From contig NZ_JACJVN010000028.1 of NCBI RefSeq assembly GCF_014212015.1, positions 151,306 to 215,305 of the forward strand: a stretch of DNA of 64,000 bases, read 5' to 3'. Below the pieces are notes generated by a model. The model saw only the letters and a program-made list of their open reading frames with translations. It was not told the origin of the DNA and did not search any database. The stretch comes from Cohnella lubricantis (GTDB lineage: Bacteria; Bacillota; Bacilli; Paenibacillales; Paenibacillaceae). Made by a program: the position numbers and the translations under genes. Below are positions 37,652 through 46,357 of the stretch, in pieces (the stretch's first letter is position 1; the number at the start of each line of letters is the position of its first letter).

Positions 37652-38749
37652 TCACCTCGAATAACGGGATAAATTAAGCAAGATGCCGAGCGCCGTCAGC
37701 AGCAGCGTCAACGATGAGCCCCCATAGCTGACGAGCGGCAAGGTAATTCCCGTCACCGGAAGCAGCCCGATGACGACGCCGACGTTCATCAGCACCTGCG
37801 TGGCGATGATGCCGACGATGCCCGCGGCCAGGAAGCTGCCGAACGGGTCGGTAATCGTCATGGCGGTCCGAAGGCCCCGCCAGATAAGCAGCAGGAACAG
37901 CAGCAGCAGCAGCGTCCCGCCTATAAAACCGAGCTCTTCCGCTAGAATCGAGAAGATAAAGTCCGTCTGCGGCTCGGGCAAATAATTGTATTTCTGCCGG
38001 CTCATGCCGAGGCCGAGGCCGACGAGCCCGCCCGGTCCGATCGCGTACAGCGATTGGATCGACTGGTAGCCGGCGCCGAGCGGATCCTGCCATGGATCGA
38101 GAAAAGCGGTTATCCGCTGCAATCGGTACGGAGCCGCGGCAATCAAGCCGACTAGCCCGGCTATGCCCAGCAAGCCAAGGCCGGCCAGATGCTTCACCTT
38201 CGCGCCGGCCACGTAGATGACCAGCAGGGACGCGCCAATCATAACCGCGCCTGTGCCGAGGTCCGGCTGAAGCATGATCAGGCCGAACGCCGTGCCGAGA
38301 ATGGCCAGCGGCGGCAGCAAGCCGCGCGTGAACGATACCATCAGCTGCTGGCGTTCGGACAGGAAGCGCGCGAGATACAGAATCATCGCGAGCTTCATGA
38401 ATTCGGACGGCTGGATGCCGAAGCTGCCGATGCCCAGCCAGCTCCGCGCCCCGCCGCGCACGACCCCGATGCCGGGAATGAGCACAATGAGCAGAAGCGC
38501 GAAGCAGATGATCAACCCCGCAGGCGCCCATCTCCGCAAGCGTCCGTAATCGACGTTCATCGTCGCGAACATGGCGGCTACGCCGATCGCGGCGAACAGC
38601 GTCTGGCGCTTGACGTAATAGAACTTGTCCCCGTAATCGTGGAACGCCGCGACCGCGCTGGCGCTGTACACCATAACCACGCCGATGGCCAAGATGCCGA
38701 GCGTGGCCGCAATCATCCATATGTCGGGAGCGTTGCGGGTTTTGATCAT
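37652..38749 (-). CDS. spoVE: SEDS glycosyltransferase FtsW/SpoVE
   Basis: Polytopic peptidoglycan polymerase that pairs with a class B PBP. 365 residues with about ten membrane helices. SEDS signatures: GARSWLGIGSFGIQPSEFMKLAMI, QPDLGTG, the catalytic Asp region, and LPVTGITLPLVSYGGSSL near the end. Its place between murD and murG equals B. subtilis spoVE. With spoVD present it probably serves cortex synthesis, but it may also serve division. Confidence 0.93.
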   Translation of the reverse strand: MIKTRNAPDIWMIAATLGILAIGVVMVYSASAVAAFHDYGDKFYYVKRQTLFAAIGVAAMFATMNVDYGRLRRWAPAGLIICFALLLIVLIPGIGVVRGGARSWLGIGSFGIQPSEFMKLAMILYLARFLSERQQLMVSFTRGLLPPLAILGTAFGLIMLQPDLGTGAVMIGASLLVIYVAGAKVKHLAGLGLLGIAGLVGLIAAAPYRLQRITAFLDPWQDPLGAGYQSIQSLYAIGPGGLVGLGLGMSRQKYNYLPEPQTDFIFSILAEELGFIGGTLLLLLFLLLIWRGLRTAMTITDPFGSFLAAGIVGIIATQVLMNVGVVIGLLPVTGITLPLVSYGGSSLTLLLTALGILLNLSRYSR

Positions 38750-38795
38750 CGAACCGACACCTCACGTGACGAAGAAGTGGGGACGAGCCCCCTTC

Positions 38796-40238
38796 TTACA
38801 ACGTATGCGCCGATTCCTTAAAAATGCGGCCTCGAACCTCGTACGAGGGAAACATGTCCCAGCTCGCACAGGCGGGCGACAGCAGAACGGTGTCTCCCGG
38901 CTCGGCCAGCCTTGCGGCTTCCTTGACGGCGAGACGCAGCGTATCGGCGGCATCACCCTCAGGTTCGACGATAATGACCGACGTTAAACCGGCAGCGTCC
39001 GCGACTTTGCGCATCTTGTCGCGCGTCTGGCCGAAAGCGACAAGCCCCTTCAGCCGATCGCGGAACACCGGCAGCAGCTCCATATAGTCGGAGCCGCGAT
39101 CGAGGCCGCCGGCAATGAGCACAAGCGGCGCTGGGAACGAAGCGACTGCCGTCGCGGTCGCGACCGGATTGGTCGCCTTCGAATCGTTGTAATAGCGCAC
39201 GCCGTGGAATTCGCCGACGTACTCGAGACGATGTTCGACGGCCCGGAACTCCTCTAATGGCTTCTTTAGCGCAGCCGGGCTGGCGCCAGCGGCGAGCGAA
39301 GCCGCTACTGCCGCGAGTGCGTTCATCACATTGTGGCGGCCCGGAATGCCGAGCTTCGCGACCTCTGCGATGCGCCGCTCGGAGCCGTCTTCGGCGCGGT
39401 AGACGATCCACCGCACGACGCCCGGCTCCTCCGGCGCGCTCTCGCCCGGCTTCACGGCCGGCAGCGGCGGCTCGATCGATACGCCGACCGGCAGCCGCTG
39501 CGTCAGAGAGAACGGCAGCTTACGCGCCTCGGAACGTTCGGCCACCTCGCGGACAACCGGATCATCCGCATTGTAGACGGCCGTGTCGTCTGATGTCTGG
39601 TTCGCAAACAACTTCGCCTTCGAAGCGACATAATCCTCCATCGAGCCGTGATAATCCAGATGCGTCTCCGCCAAATTCAGCAGACAGGCGATACGCGGCC
39701 GGAAGGCGGACGTGCCCTTCAGCTGGAAGCTGCTCAGTTCGGCGACGAGCCAATTGTGCGCCGTCGCTTCTTGCGCGGCGTCAACCAGCGGGCGGCCGAT
39801 GTTGCCGGCGACGATCGGTGTAAGGCCTGCGGCTTCCAGCAGCGCGCCCGTCCATGACGTCGTCGTCGTCTTGCCGTTCGAGCCGGTGATGCCGATGATC
39901 GGCGCAGGCGACAGCATGCCCGCCACTTCGACCTCCGTCACCGTCTCGACGCCAAGCTCCGCCGCGCGCCGAATCGGCTGCGCGGTGTACGGGATACCCG
40001 GATTTTTGACAAGAAGCGCCGTCTGTTCCGTAACCAGATCGTCCGGATGCCCGCCGCAAACAATAGAAAGGCCCAAAGCCTCGAGTTCCTCGGCTTCGGG
40101 GCACTCCTCCCGCGGCTTGCGGTCGTTCGCGACGACGATCGCTCCGACATTGTGGAACAGCTTCGCCGCCGCAGCCCCGCTGCGCGCCAATCCGAGAACG
40201 ACGACTTGGCGTCCCCGGTATTCATCTAATGGTCTCAT
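38796..40238 (-). CDS. murD: UDP-N-acetylmuramoyl-L-alanine--D-glutamate ligase
   Basis: Adds D-Glu to UDP-MurNAc-L-Ala. 480 residues: N-terminal Rossmann domain (VVVLGLARSGAAAA), P-loop [12 protein letters not shown], the SSFQL and LNLAETHLDYHGSMEDY magnesium and carbamyl-Lys region, and C-terminal AGGLDRGSDY and LLSPACASWDMF. It is about 25 residues longer than B. subtilis MurD, from a Pro/Glu-rich insert at about 254-275 just before IPGRHN; see findings. Confidence 0.96.
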   Translation of the reverse strand: MRPLDEYRGRQVVVLGLARSGAAAAKLFHNVGAIVVANDRKPREECPEAEELEALGLSIVCGGHPDDLVTEQTALLVKNPGIPYTAQPIRRAAELGVETVTEVEVAGMLSPAPIIGITGSNGKTTTTSWTGALLEAAGLTPIVAGNIGRPLVDAAQEATAHNWLVAELSSFQLKGTSAFRPRIACLLNLAETHLDYHGSMEDYVASKAKLFANQTSDDTAVYNADDPVVREVAERSEARKLPFSLTQRLPVGVSIEPPLPAVKPGESAPEEPGVVRWIVYRAEDGSERRIAEVAKLGIPGRHNVMNALAAVAASLAAGASPAALKKPLEEFRAVEHRLEYVGEFHGVRYYNDSKATNPVATATAVASFPAPLVLIAGGLDRGSDYMELLPVFRDRLKGLVAFGQTRDKMRKVADAAGLTSVIIVEPEGDAADTLRLAVKEAARLAEPGDTVLLSPACASWDMFPSYEVRGRIFKESAHTL

Positions 40239-40241
40239 GCT

Positions 40242-41204
40242 TTATAGCCCCTTGTATAAGATCAATCCGCAGACGGCAGCGACAAGGCCGGCCGCCCAGA
40301 ACACCGTGACGACTCGCCATTCGGACCATCCGCTCAATTCGAAGTGGTGATGGATCGGGCTCATCTTGAACACCCGCTTGCCTCTCGTCTTGAACGAAGT
40401 CACTTGGATGATGACCGACAGCATCTCAAGCACGAATACGGCGCCGATCAGGATGAGCAGCAGCTCCGTCTTCGTCAGAATCGCGACAGCCGCCAAGCCT
40501 CCGCCGATGCCGAGCGAGCCGGTATCGCCCATGAACACCTTCGCCGGGTGCGCGTTGTACACGAGGAAGCCGAGCACGGCGCCGATCATGGCCGCCGAGA
40601 AGATCGCCGACTGCGATTGCGCCGAATCGACAGCGATCAGCATGTAAGCCCCGAATGCCAAGGCGCTTGTCCCGGATAATAGGCCGTCCAGGCCGTCCGT
40701 GAAGTTCACGGCGTTGGTAGATGCGAAGAAGATAATGATGACGAAGACGTAATAGAACCAGCCGAGATCCAGCGTGCCGTTCACGCCTGGGAAGCCGATC
40801 GCCGTGCTATGCCCCATCCAGTGCAGCAGATAGCAGAAGACGATGGCGACGAGGAGCTGGCCGAACAGCTTCTGTCTGGCTGTCAAGCCGAGCGAACGCT
40901 TCATGACGATCTTGATATAGTCATCCAGGAAGCCGACCAGGCCGAAGCCCAGGCAGGCGACGAGGAGCGCCCAGAACGGATAGCCCCGATCCGCGAATTT
41001 CAAGAATGCCAGCGTCAGCGCCAGCAGAATGATGACGCCGCCCATCGTCGGGGTGCCGGTCTTCTTCTTATGCGACTCCGGTCCTTCGTCCCGCACCGTC
41101 TGACCGAACTTCATCCGGCGCAGCACAGGGATGAGCAGCGGTCCGAGCAGCGCCGCCAGCACGAACGAGACCCCTAGCGTCCATAATGTCGATGTGTAGT
41201 CCAT
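40242..41204 (-). CDS. mraY: phospho-N-acetylmuramoyl-pentapeptide transferase
   Basis: Integral membrane enzyme that makes lipid I from UDP-MurNAc-pentapeptide and undecaprenyl phosphate. 320 residues with about ten hydrophobic segments. Conserved boxes are [15 protein letters not shown] (Asp pair), [28 protein letters not shown] and the HHHFELSGW motif of loop 5. Tight spacing: 3 bases to murD and 4 to murF. Confidence 0.97.
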   Translation of the reverse strand: MDYTSTLWTLGVSFVLAALLGPLLIPVLRRMKFGQTVRDEGPESHKKKTGTPTMGGVIILLALTLAFLKFADRGYPFWALLVACLGFGLVGFLDDYIKIVMKRSLGLTARQKLFGQLLVAIVFCYLLHWMGHSTAIGFPGVNGTLDLGWFYYVFVIIIFFASTNAVNFTDGLDGLLSGTSALAFGAYMLIAVDSAQSQSAIFSAAMIGAVLGFLVYNAHPAKVFMGDTGSLGIGGGLAAVAILTKTELLLILIGAVFVLEMLSVIIQVTSFKTRGKRVFKMSPIHHHFELSGWSEWRVVTVFWAAGLVAAVCGLILYKGL

Positions 41205-41208
41205 CAGT

Positions 41209-42702
41209 TCAACTCACGGCTCCCCTCTGCAGCGCGTATACGACCTCTTCGAGCTTCATCCCCCGCGAAGCCTTGACGAGCACGAGGTCGTCAGGCGTCA
41301 GCTTCGCGAGCAAGTCGGCGATCAACTGCTCTTTGTCCATATAATGCTTAACCGCACCCGCGGGGAGAAGCTTCTCGGCTTCCCGCGCTCCATTCGCGGA
41401 CAGCGGTCCGTACGCCAGCAGCAGATCCGCCTTGTCCGGCGTCACGGCGCGGCCGATAGCGGCGTGGAATTCAGCCTCGTCCGGGCCGAGCTCCAGCATG
41501 TCGCCGAGCACGAGGATCTTGCGCCCGCCAGGCGCAGCCTTCAGGCTGGCGACGAGCTCGATCGCGGCCCGCACCGAAGCAGGGCTGGCATTATATGCGT
41601 CGTTCAGGACGGCCGCGCCGTTGGCCGCCGCCGTCCGTTCGATGCGCATGCCGGTCAGCTGCGCCGACCGCAGCCCTTCGGCGATCTGGTCGTCGGACAA
41701 GCCGAACAGCCGTCCGACGGCCACCGCCGCCAGTGCGTTGAGCGCGTTGTGCCGGCCCGGAATCGCGAGCTCGAACACAGCTTCCGGCGCTGCCGGCTGA
41801 TTCGCCGCTTCCGCAGGGGCCGGTCCGCTGGACTTGCCGGGCTTGCCCGGCTCGCTCGGCTCGCCGGACCGGCCAGCCTCCGCCGTGAAGCGGCTGCCTT
41901 CCGCGGTGCCTTCGAACGCGCCAAGCCGCAGATCGCAGCTTGCGTCCGCTCCGAACGTCAGCTTGCCGATGCCCGCAGGCAGCGGCGATGCGGCCAGCTC
42001 CTCTGCCAGCAGCGGCTCGTCGCCATTGTAAATTAACGCGCCGCCTGTCTTCAGCCCCTCGGCGATCTCCAGCTTCGCGCGCGCGATGTTGCGGCGCGAG
42101 CCGAGCTGCAGCAGATGAGATTCGCCAATGTTCGTGATGACCGCAACGTTCGGCTTCGCGATGCGCGTCAACAGCGAGATCTCGCCGCGGTCGCTCATGC
42201 CCATCTCCAGCACGAACGCCTGCGTATCCGCCGGCGCCCGCAGAATCGTCAGTGGCAGGCCGATATGATTATTGAAGTTGCCTTCGGTCTTGGCCACCTT
42301 AAAGGCGGTCCGAAGCACCGAGGCGATCAGATCCTTCGTCGTCGTCTTGCCGTTGCTGCCGGTAACGCCGACCACCCGTGCTCCAATCGAGGCGAGGTAG
42401 CTCTCCGCCAGCTTCTGCAAGGCGGCCAGCGTGTCGCTCACCAAGATCAGCGGCAGCTTCGTCTCCGGCTGCGGCCGATCCGACTGCCACAGCGCGCCGG
42501 CCGCTCCCGCAGCCTCCGCCGCGGTCAGATGATCATGGCCGTCGAAATTAGCGCCGACAAGCGGCACGAACAACTGACCGGCTGCTATCGTTCTCGTATC
42601 CGTCGATACGCCGGCGAAGCGGATATCCCCCGCTTCGCCAACCAAAGGAAAGCTTAAAGAGCCGCACCAGGCGGCCGCTTCTCTAAGCGTTGTTTGAATC
42701 AC
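41209..42702 (-). CDS. murF: UDP-N-acetylmuramoyl-tripeptide--D-alanyl-D-alanine ligase
   Basis: Completes the UDP-MurNAc pentapeptide. 497 residues: N-terminal domain, P-loop [34 protein letters not shown], then [15 protein letters not shown] and a C-terminal domain ([26 protein letters not shown]). The GTG at 42702 overlaps the murE stop as GTGA, 9 bases after AAGGAG. A Gly/Pro/Ser/Glu-rich insert at about 277-308 makes it roughly 40 residues longer than usual. Confidence 0.96.
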   Translation of the reverse strand: MIQTTLREAAAWCGSLSFPLVGEAGDIRFAGVSTDTRTIAAGQLFVPLVGANFDGHDHLTAAEAAGAAGALWQSDRPQPETKLPLILVSDTLAALQKLAESYLASIGARVVGVTGSNGKTTTKDLIASVLRTAFKVAKTEGNFNNHIGLPLTILRAPADTQAFVLEMGMSDRGEISLLTRIAKPNVAVITNIGESHLLQLGSRRNIARAKLEIAEGLKTGGALIYNGDEPLLAEELAASPLPAGIGKLTFGADASCDLRLGAFEGTAEGSRFTAEAGRSGEPSEPGKPGKSSGPAPAEAANQPAAPEAVFELAIPGRHNALNALAAVAVGRLFGLSDDQIAEGLRSAQLTGMRIERTAAANGAAVLNDAYNASPASVRAAIELVASLKAAPGGRKILVLGDMLELGPDEAEFHAAIGRAVTPDKADLLLAYGPLSANGAREAEKLLPAGAVKHYMDKEQLIADLLAKLTPDDLVLVKASRGMKLEEVVYALQRGAVS

Positions 42703-44186
42703 TTGACTAGGCTCCTTATCGCGGCTCCCGCCACGAGGCGATCGTCGAAATCATGGGTGACGCCGCCTATAATTTGATAGGTCTCATGGCCTTTACCCGC
42801 AATCAATACTACATCTCCCGGGCTTGCCATTTCAACCGCTTTGTGTATCGCTTTGGCGCGGTCCGGCTCCATCTCGTAGCTGTCCGGAGAGGCGCCCGCT
42901 TGCTTCAAACCTTCTTCGATGTCTTGGAGAATTGCCAGCGGATCTTCGGTCCGCGGGTTGTCGCTCGTGACGACCGCGTAATCCGACAATTCGGACGCGA
43001 TGCGGCCCATGATCGGGCGCTTCGTCCGGTCGCGGTCGCCGCCGCAGCCGAACACGCAGATGACGCGCCCGGTCGCAATCTCGTTCACCGTGCGCAGCAC
43101 GTTGTCGAGGCCGTCCGGCGTATGCGCATAGTCGACGACAACGGCGAACGGCTGTCCTTCGTTGACGGCCTCTACTCGTCCCGGCACGCCCGGCGTGCGT
43201 TCGAGGCTGTTCACCGCCGCGTCCAGATCAATGCCTTCGCACAGCGCTGCAGCGATTGCCGCCAGCGCGTTGTAGACGTTGAACTTGCCGACGAGCTGCA
43301 GATTCACGTCCCTGCCCCCGCGGAACGTCTCGAGTTTAAACGACGTGCCGCTCGCTGAGATGACGACGTCCCGCGCCTTGACGTGCGCATCGCTCTCGAT
43401 GCCGTAGGTCACAACCTCCGCGGACGTCAGCCTGGCGAACTTCTTGGATGCTTCGTCGTCCGCGTTCAACACAGCATATGTGCGGTCTTGCGGATCTGGC
43501 GCATATGTATTGCCCAGCCGGGAGAAGAACAGTCCCTTGGCGTCGGCGTAAGCTTCCATCGTCTTGTGGTAGTCCAGATGGTCTTGCGTCAGGTTGGTGA
43601 AGATCGCCGTACGGAACCGGACGCCCTTCACTCTTCCTTGCTCAAGCGCGTGGGAGCTGACTTCCATCACGCAGCGTTCCGTTCCCGCATCCAGCATGTC
43701 GCGGAACGTCCGCTGCAGCGCGAGCGAGTCCGGCGTCGTTCCCGACATCGGCAAGCTCTTGCCGGCGAAGCGCGTCTCGATCGTGCCGATGACGCCCGGC
43801 GCGATGCCCGCGTCCGCGAGAATGCGCTCGATCAAGTAGGTCGTCGTCGTCTTCCCGTTCGTGCCGGTGACGCCGATCGGACGCAGCTTGTGCGACGGAT
43901 GACCGAACCAAGCGTCGGTCAGCACGGCGAACGCCTGCCTGACATCCGGCACGATGAGCTGCGGCACGGCGAGCGGCAATTCGCGCGAGACGACCAGCGC
44001 GGCGGCTCCCTTCTCCACCGCCTGAGCGGCGTAGTCGTGCCCGTCTACCGTATGGCCCGGCAGACAGAAGAAGAGCTGTCCGGCGGATGCGCGGCGGGAA
44101 TCGGATTCCAGATCGCGAATCTCCGTCGTTATATCGCCGATCGTTCGACAGACCAGCAAATGAGCCGATAGCTCGTTCAATCTCAT
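42699..44186 (-). CDS. murE: UDP-N-acetylmuramoyl-L-alanyl-D-glutamate--2,6-diaminopimelate ligase
   Basis: Adds meso-DAP to the stem peptide. 495 residues from ATG 44186 (MRLNELSAHLL), 9 bases after GGGAGG. P-loop VTGTNGKTTTTYL, TNLTQDHLDYHKTMEAY, DYAHTPDGLDNVL, and the specificity motif DNPRTEDP, which marks DAP rather than Lys as substrate. This agrees with dapL at 13.3-14.5 kb. A promoter lies 56 bases upstream. Confidence 0.97.
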   Translation of the reverse strand: MRLNELSAHLLVCRTIGDITTEIRDLESDSRRASAGQLFFCLPGHTVDGHDYAAQAVEKGAAALVVSRELPLAVPQLIVPDVRQAFAVLTDAWFGHPSHKLRPIGVTGTNGKTTTTYLIERILADAGIAPGVIGTIETRFAGKSLPMSGTTPDSLALQRTFRDMLDAGTERCVMEVSSHALEQGRVKGVRFRTAIFTNLTQDHLDYHKTMEAYADAKGLFFSRLGNTYAPDPQDRTYAVLNADDEASKKFARLTSAEVVTYGIESDAHVKARDVVISASGTSFKLETFRGGRDVNLQLVGKFNVYNALAAIAAALCEGIDLDAAVNSLERTPGVPGRVEAVNEGQPFAVVVDYAHTPDGLDNVLRTVNEIATGRVICVFGCGGDRDRTKRPIMGRIASELSDYAVVTSDNPRTEDPLAILQDIEEGLKQAGASPDSYEMEPDRAKAIHKAVEMASPGDVVLIAGKGHETYQIIGGVTHDFDDRLVAGAAIRSLVK

Positions 44187-44241
44187 ACCCATCGTCCTCC
44201 CAGAAGTCGATCCGGCCTTCAGCCGGTCGGACCGTATCCCC

Positions 44242-44270
44242 ATTATCGTTCATCCCTCGCGCCCTTACAA
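44242..44270 (-). promoter_or_regulatory. candidate sigma-A promoter of murE
   Basis: TTGTAA (44265-44270), 17-base spacer, GATAAT (44242-44247) on minus, in the 144-base gap after spoVD. It would let murE onward be transcribed independently of spoVD. Confidence 0.6.
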
Positions 44271-44330
44271 GGGAAAACGACAGGCATTTTCTGAAAATGA
44301 GCGCTTTATCATCCGGTTATCATTCGGCTG

Positions 44331-46253
44331 TTATCCGTCCTCGCTGCCCAGGTAAATTCGGATGATCGAACCCTTCGGCACTCTCGCGCCGGCTTCCGGC
44401 GCCTGCCGCAGAACGGTGTTGCCCTTGCCCGACGAGGTCAGCTGGAAATTCATGTTCATGTCCTCGTAAATGTCGCTTACCGTCTTGCCCACGAGATTCG
44501 GCACCGTTACCGTCGGGGTCTCGCCCGGCTTCAGCTCCTTGTTCAACTGCTCCTTGCGCGGCTCGACGCCGAGATGCGGCAGCGCGTCGGCCATAATGTT
44601 GCGGACGACCGGCGCGGCGACGACGCCGCCGAACTGAATGCCCTGCGGATTGTCGATCGCGACGTAGACGACAATCTGCGGATCGTCGGCCGGCGCGAAG
44701 CCGATGAACGAGACAATGTGCTCATTCGGCGAGTAGCGGCCGTTCACGACCTTCTGCGCCGTCCCCGTCTTGCCGCCGACCCGGTAGCCGTCGAGGAAGG
44801 CGTTGCCGCCCGTGCCTTGCGCGACGACGCTCTCCAGCGCCGAGCGCACCTGCACCGACGTCTCGGGTGAGATGACCTGCCGGACGAGCTCCGGCTGGTT
44901 CTCCTCCAGCACCATGCCGGTGTCCGGGTGAATCCACTTCTTGGCCACGTACGGCTTGAAGAGCTTGCCTCCGTTAATCGCGGCGGACACCGCCGTAATC
45001 TGCTGAATCGGCGTCACCGACACCCCCTGGCCGAACGAGGTCGTCGCCAGCTCGACGGGCCCGACGTTCTTCAGGTTGAACAGAATCCCGTTCTCTTCGC
45101 CGATCAAGTCGATCCCCGTCTTCTTGCCGAAGCCGAAGTCCTTGATATAGCTAAAGAGCGTCTCCTTGCCGAGGCGCTGCCCGAGCGCGACGAAGCCGGG
45201 GTTACACGAATTCTCGACGACCTCGAGGAACGTCTGGCTGCCGTGCCCGCCCTTCTTCCAGCAGCGAAGCTTGGCGCCGGCGACCTCGGTGTAGCCGGGG
45301 TCGAAGAAATATTCGTTCTTCAAGTCGACCTTCTTCTCTTCCAACGCAGCCGCCAAGGTAATGATCTTGAACGTCGAACCGGGCTCGTACGTCATCCAGA
45401 TCGGCAGGTTCCGGTTGTACACCATCGGATCGACATCCTGATAGTTGGATGGATGGAACGTCGGCCGGCTGGCCATGGCGAGCACCTCGCCGGTGTTCGG
45501 ATCCATCGCGATGGCGATCGCGCTGTTCGGCTGGTACTGAAGCACCGCTTGATCCAGCTCCCGCTCGACGATTGATTGGACGGTCTGGTCGATCGTCAAC
45601 TCCAGCGTCAAGCCGTCGCGCGGCGGATCGTACTTCTGCGCGGGGTCCGGCATCTTGTTGCCTGCTGCGTCGACCAGCGACGAGATATTGCCGTTGATGC
45701 CTTTGAGCAAGTCGTTATATTTGAGCTCCACGCCGTTCAAGCCGTCGCTGTAGCCGGTGAAGCCGAGAATGTTCGCCGCCAGCGTGCCATAGGGATAGAA
45801 GCGTTTGCTGTCCTCTGCTACGACGATGCCCGGCAGGTTAAGCGCGCGAATCTGGTTGGCGAGCTCAGGCGAGATTCGGCGTCCGCCCGGCTGCAGCCGC
45901 ACATCCTTCTCGTTCTTGGTAAGCATGCCGTAGAGCTTCTCCTCCGTCATGCCGAGCAGCGGGGCGAGCGCCGCCGCTGTCCCCTTCTTGTCTTTGACCT
46001 GCACGGGAACAGCGTACAACGTTGGCATGCTGACGTCATAAGCGAGCTTCACGCCATTGCGGTCGACGATATCGCCCCGCTTCGCCGTGAACTCGATCTC
46101 CCGACGCCAGGAGTCCTCCGCCATCTGGGACAGCTTGGCGCCGTTCCATAGCTGCACGTAGCCCAGGCGCAGCGCCAAGATGCCGAAGGCGACAATAACG
46201 CCGATCAGAATGAGGAACAGCCTCTTGCGCACCGTCACCTGCGATATCTTCAC
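44331..46253 (-). CDS. spoVD: stage V sporulation protein D, class B PBP
   Basis: Transpeptidase for spore cortex. 640 residues from GTG 46253 (VKISQVTVRKRLF), 9 bases after GGAGG. One N-terminal membrane anchor, PBP dimerisation domain (RGDIVDRNGVKLAYDVS), transpeptidase motifs YEPGSTFK (Ser nucleophile), ENSCNPG (SxN type) and GGKTGTAQ, and one C-terminal PASTA domain (TVPNLVGKTVSDIYEDMN). It should pair with SpoVE. Confidence 0.95.
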   Translation of the reverse strand: MKISQVTVRKRLFLILIGVIVAFGILALRLGYVQLWNGAKLSQMAEDSWRREIEFTAKRGDIVDRNGVKLAYDVSMPTLYAVPVQVKDKKGTAAALAPLLGMTEEKLYGMLTKNEKDVRLQPGGRRISPELANQIRALNLPGIVVAEDSKRFYPYGTLAANILGFTGYSDGLNGVELKYNDLLKGINGNISSLVDAAGNKMPDPAQKYDPPRDGLTLELTIDQTVQSIVERELDQAVLQYQPNSAIAIAMDPNTGEVLAMASRPTFHPSNYQDVDPMVYNRNLPIWMTYEPGSTFKIITLAAALEEKKVDLKNEYFFDPGYTEVAGAKLRCWKKGGHGSQTFLEVVENSCNPGFVALGQRLGKETLFSYIKDFGFGKKTGIDLIGEENGILFNLKNVGPVELATTSFGQGVSVTPIQQITAVSAAINGGKLFKPYVAKKWIHPDTGMVLEENQPELVRQVISPETSVQVRSALESVVAQGTGGNAFLDGYRVGGKTGTAQKVVNGRYSPNEHIVSFIGFAPADDPQIVVYVAIDNPQGIQFGGVVAAPVVRNIMADALPHLGVEPRKEQLNKELKPGETPTVTVPNLVGKTVSDIYEDMNMNFQLTSSGKGNTVLRQAPEAGARVPKGSIIRIYLGSEDG

Positions 46254-46334
46254 AATGCAAAACCTCCCTTCGAAAAAGCCGGAACAAGCCATTAAGCCTT
46301 AGTTCCAAGCTATTCCATGAAGGGAGGAGTTAGA

Positions 46335-46353
46335 ACAAGCCATGCCGGCTTGT
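46335..46353 (-). terminator. hairpin between the PBP gene and spoVD
   Basis: ACAAGCC (46335-46341) pairs with GGCTTGT (46347-46353), 5-base loop, with TCTAACTCC following on minus. The T tract is poor, so it may be partial. A second inverted repeat, GGAAC/GTTCC, spans 46281-46306. Confidence 0.4.
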
Positions 46354-46357
46354 CTCG

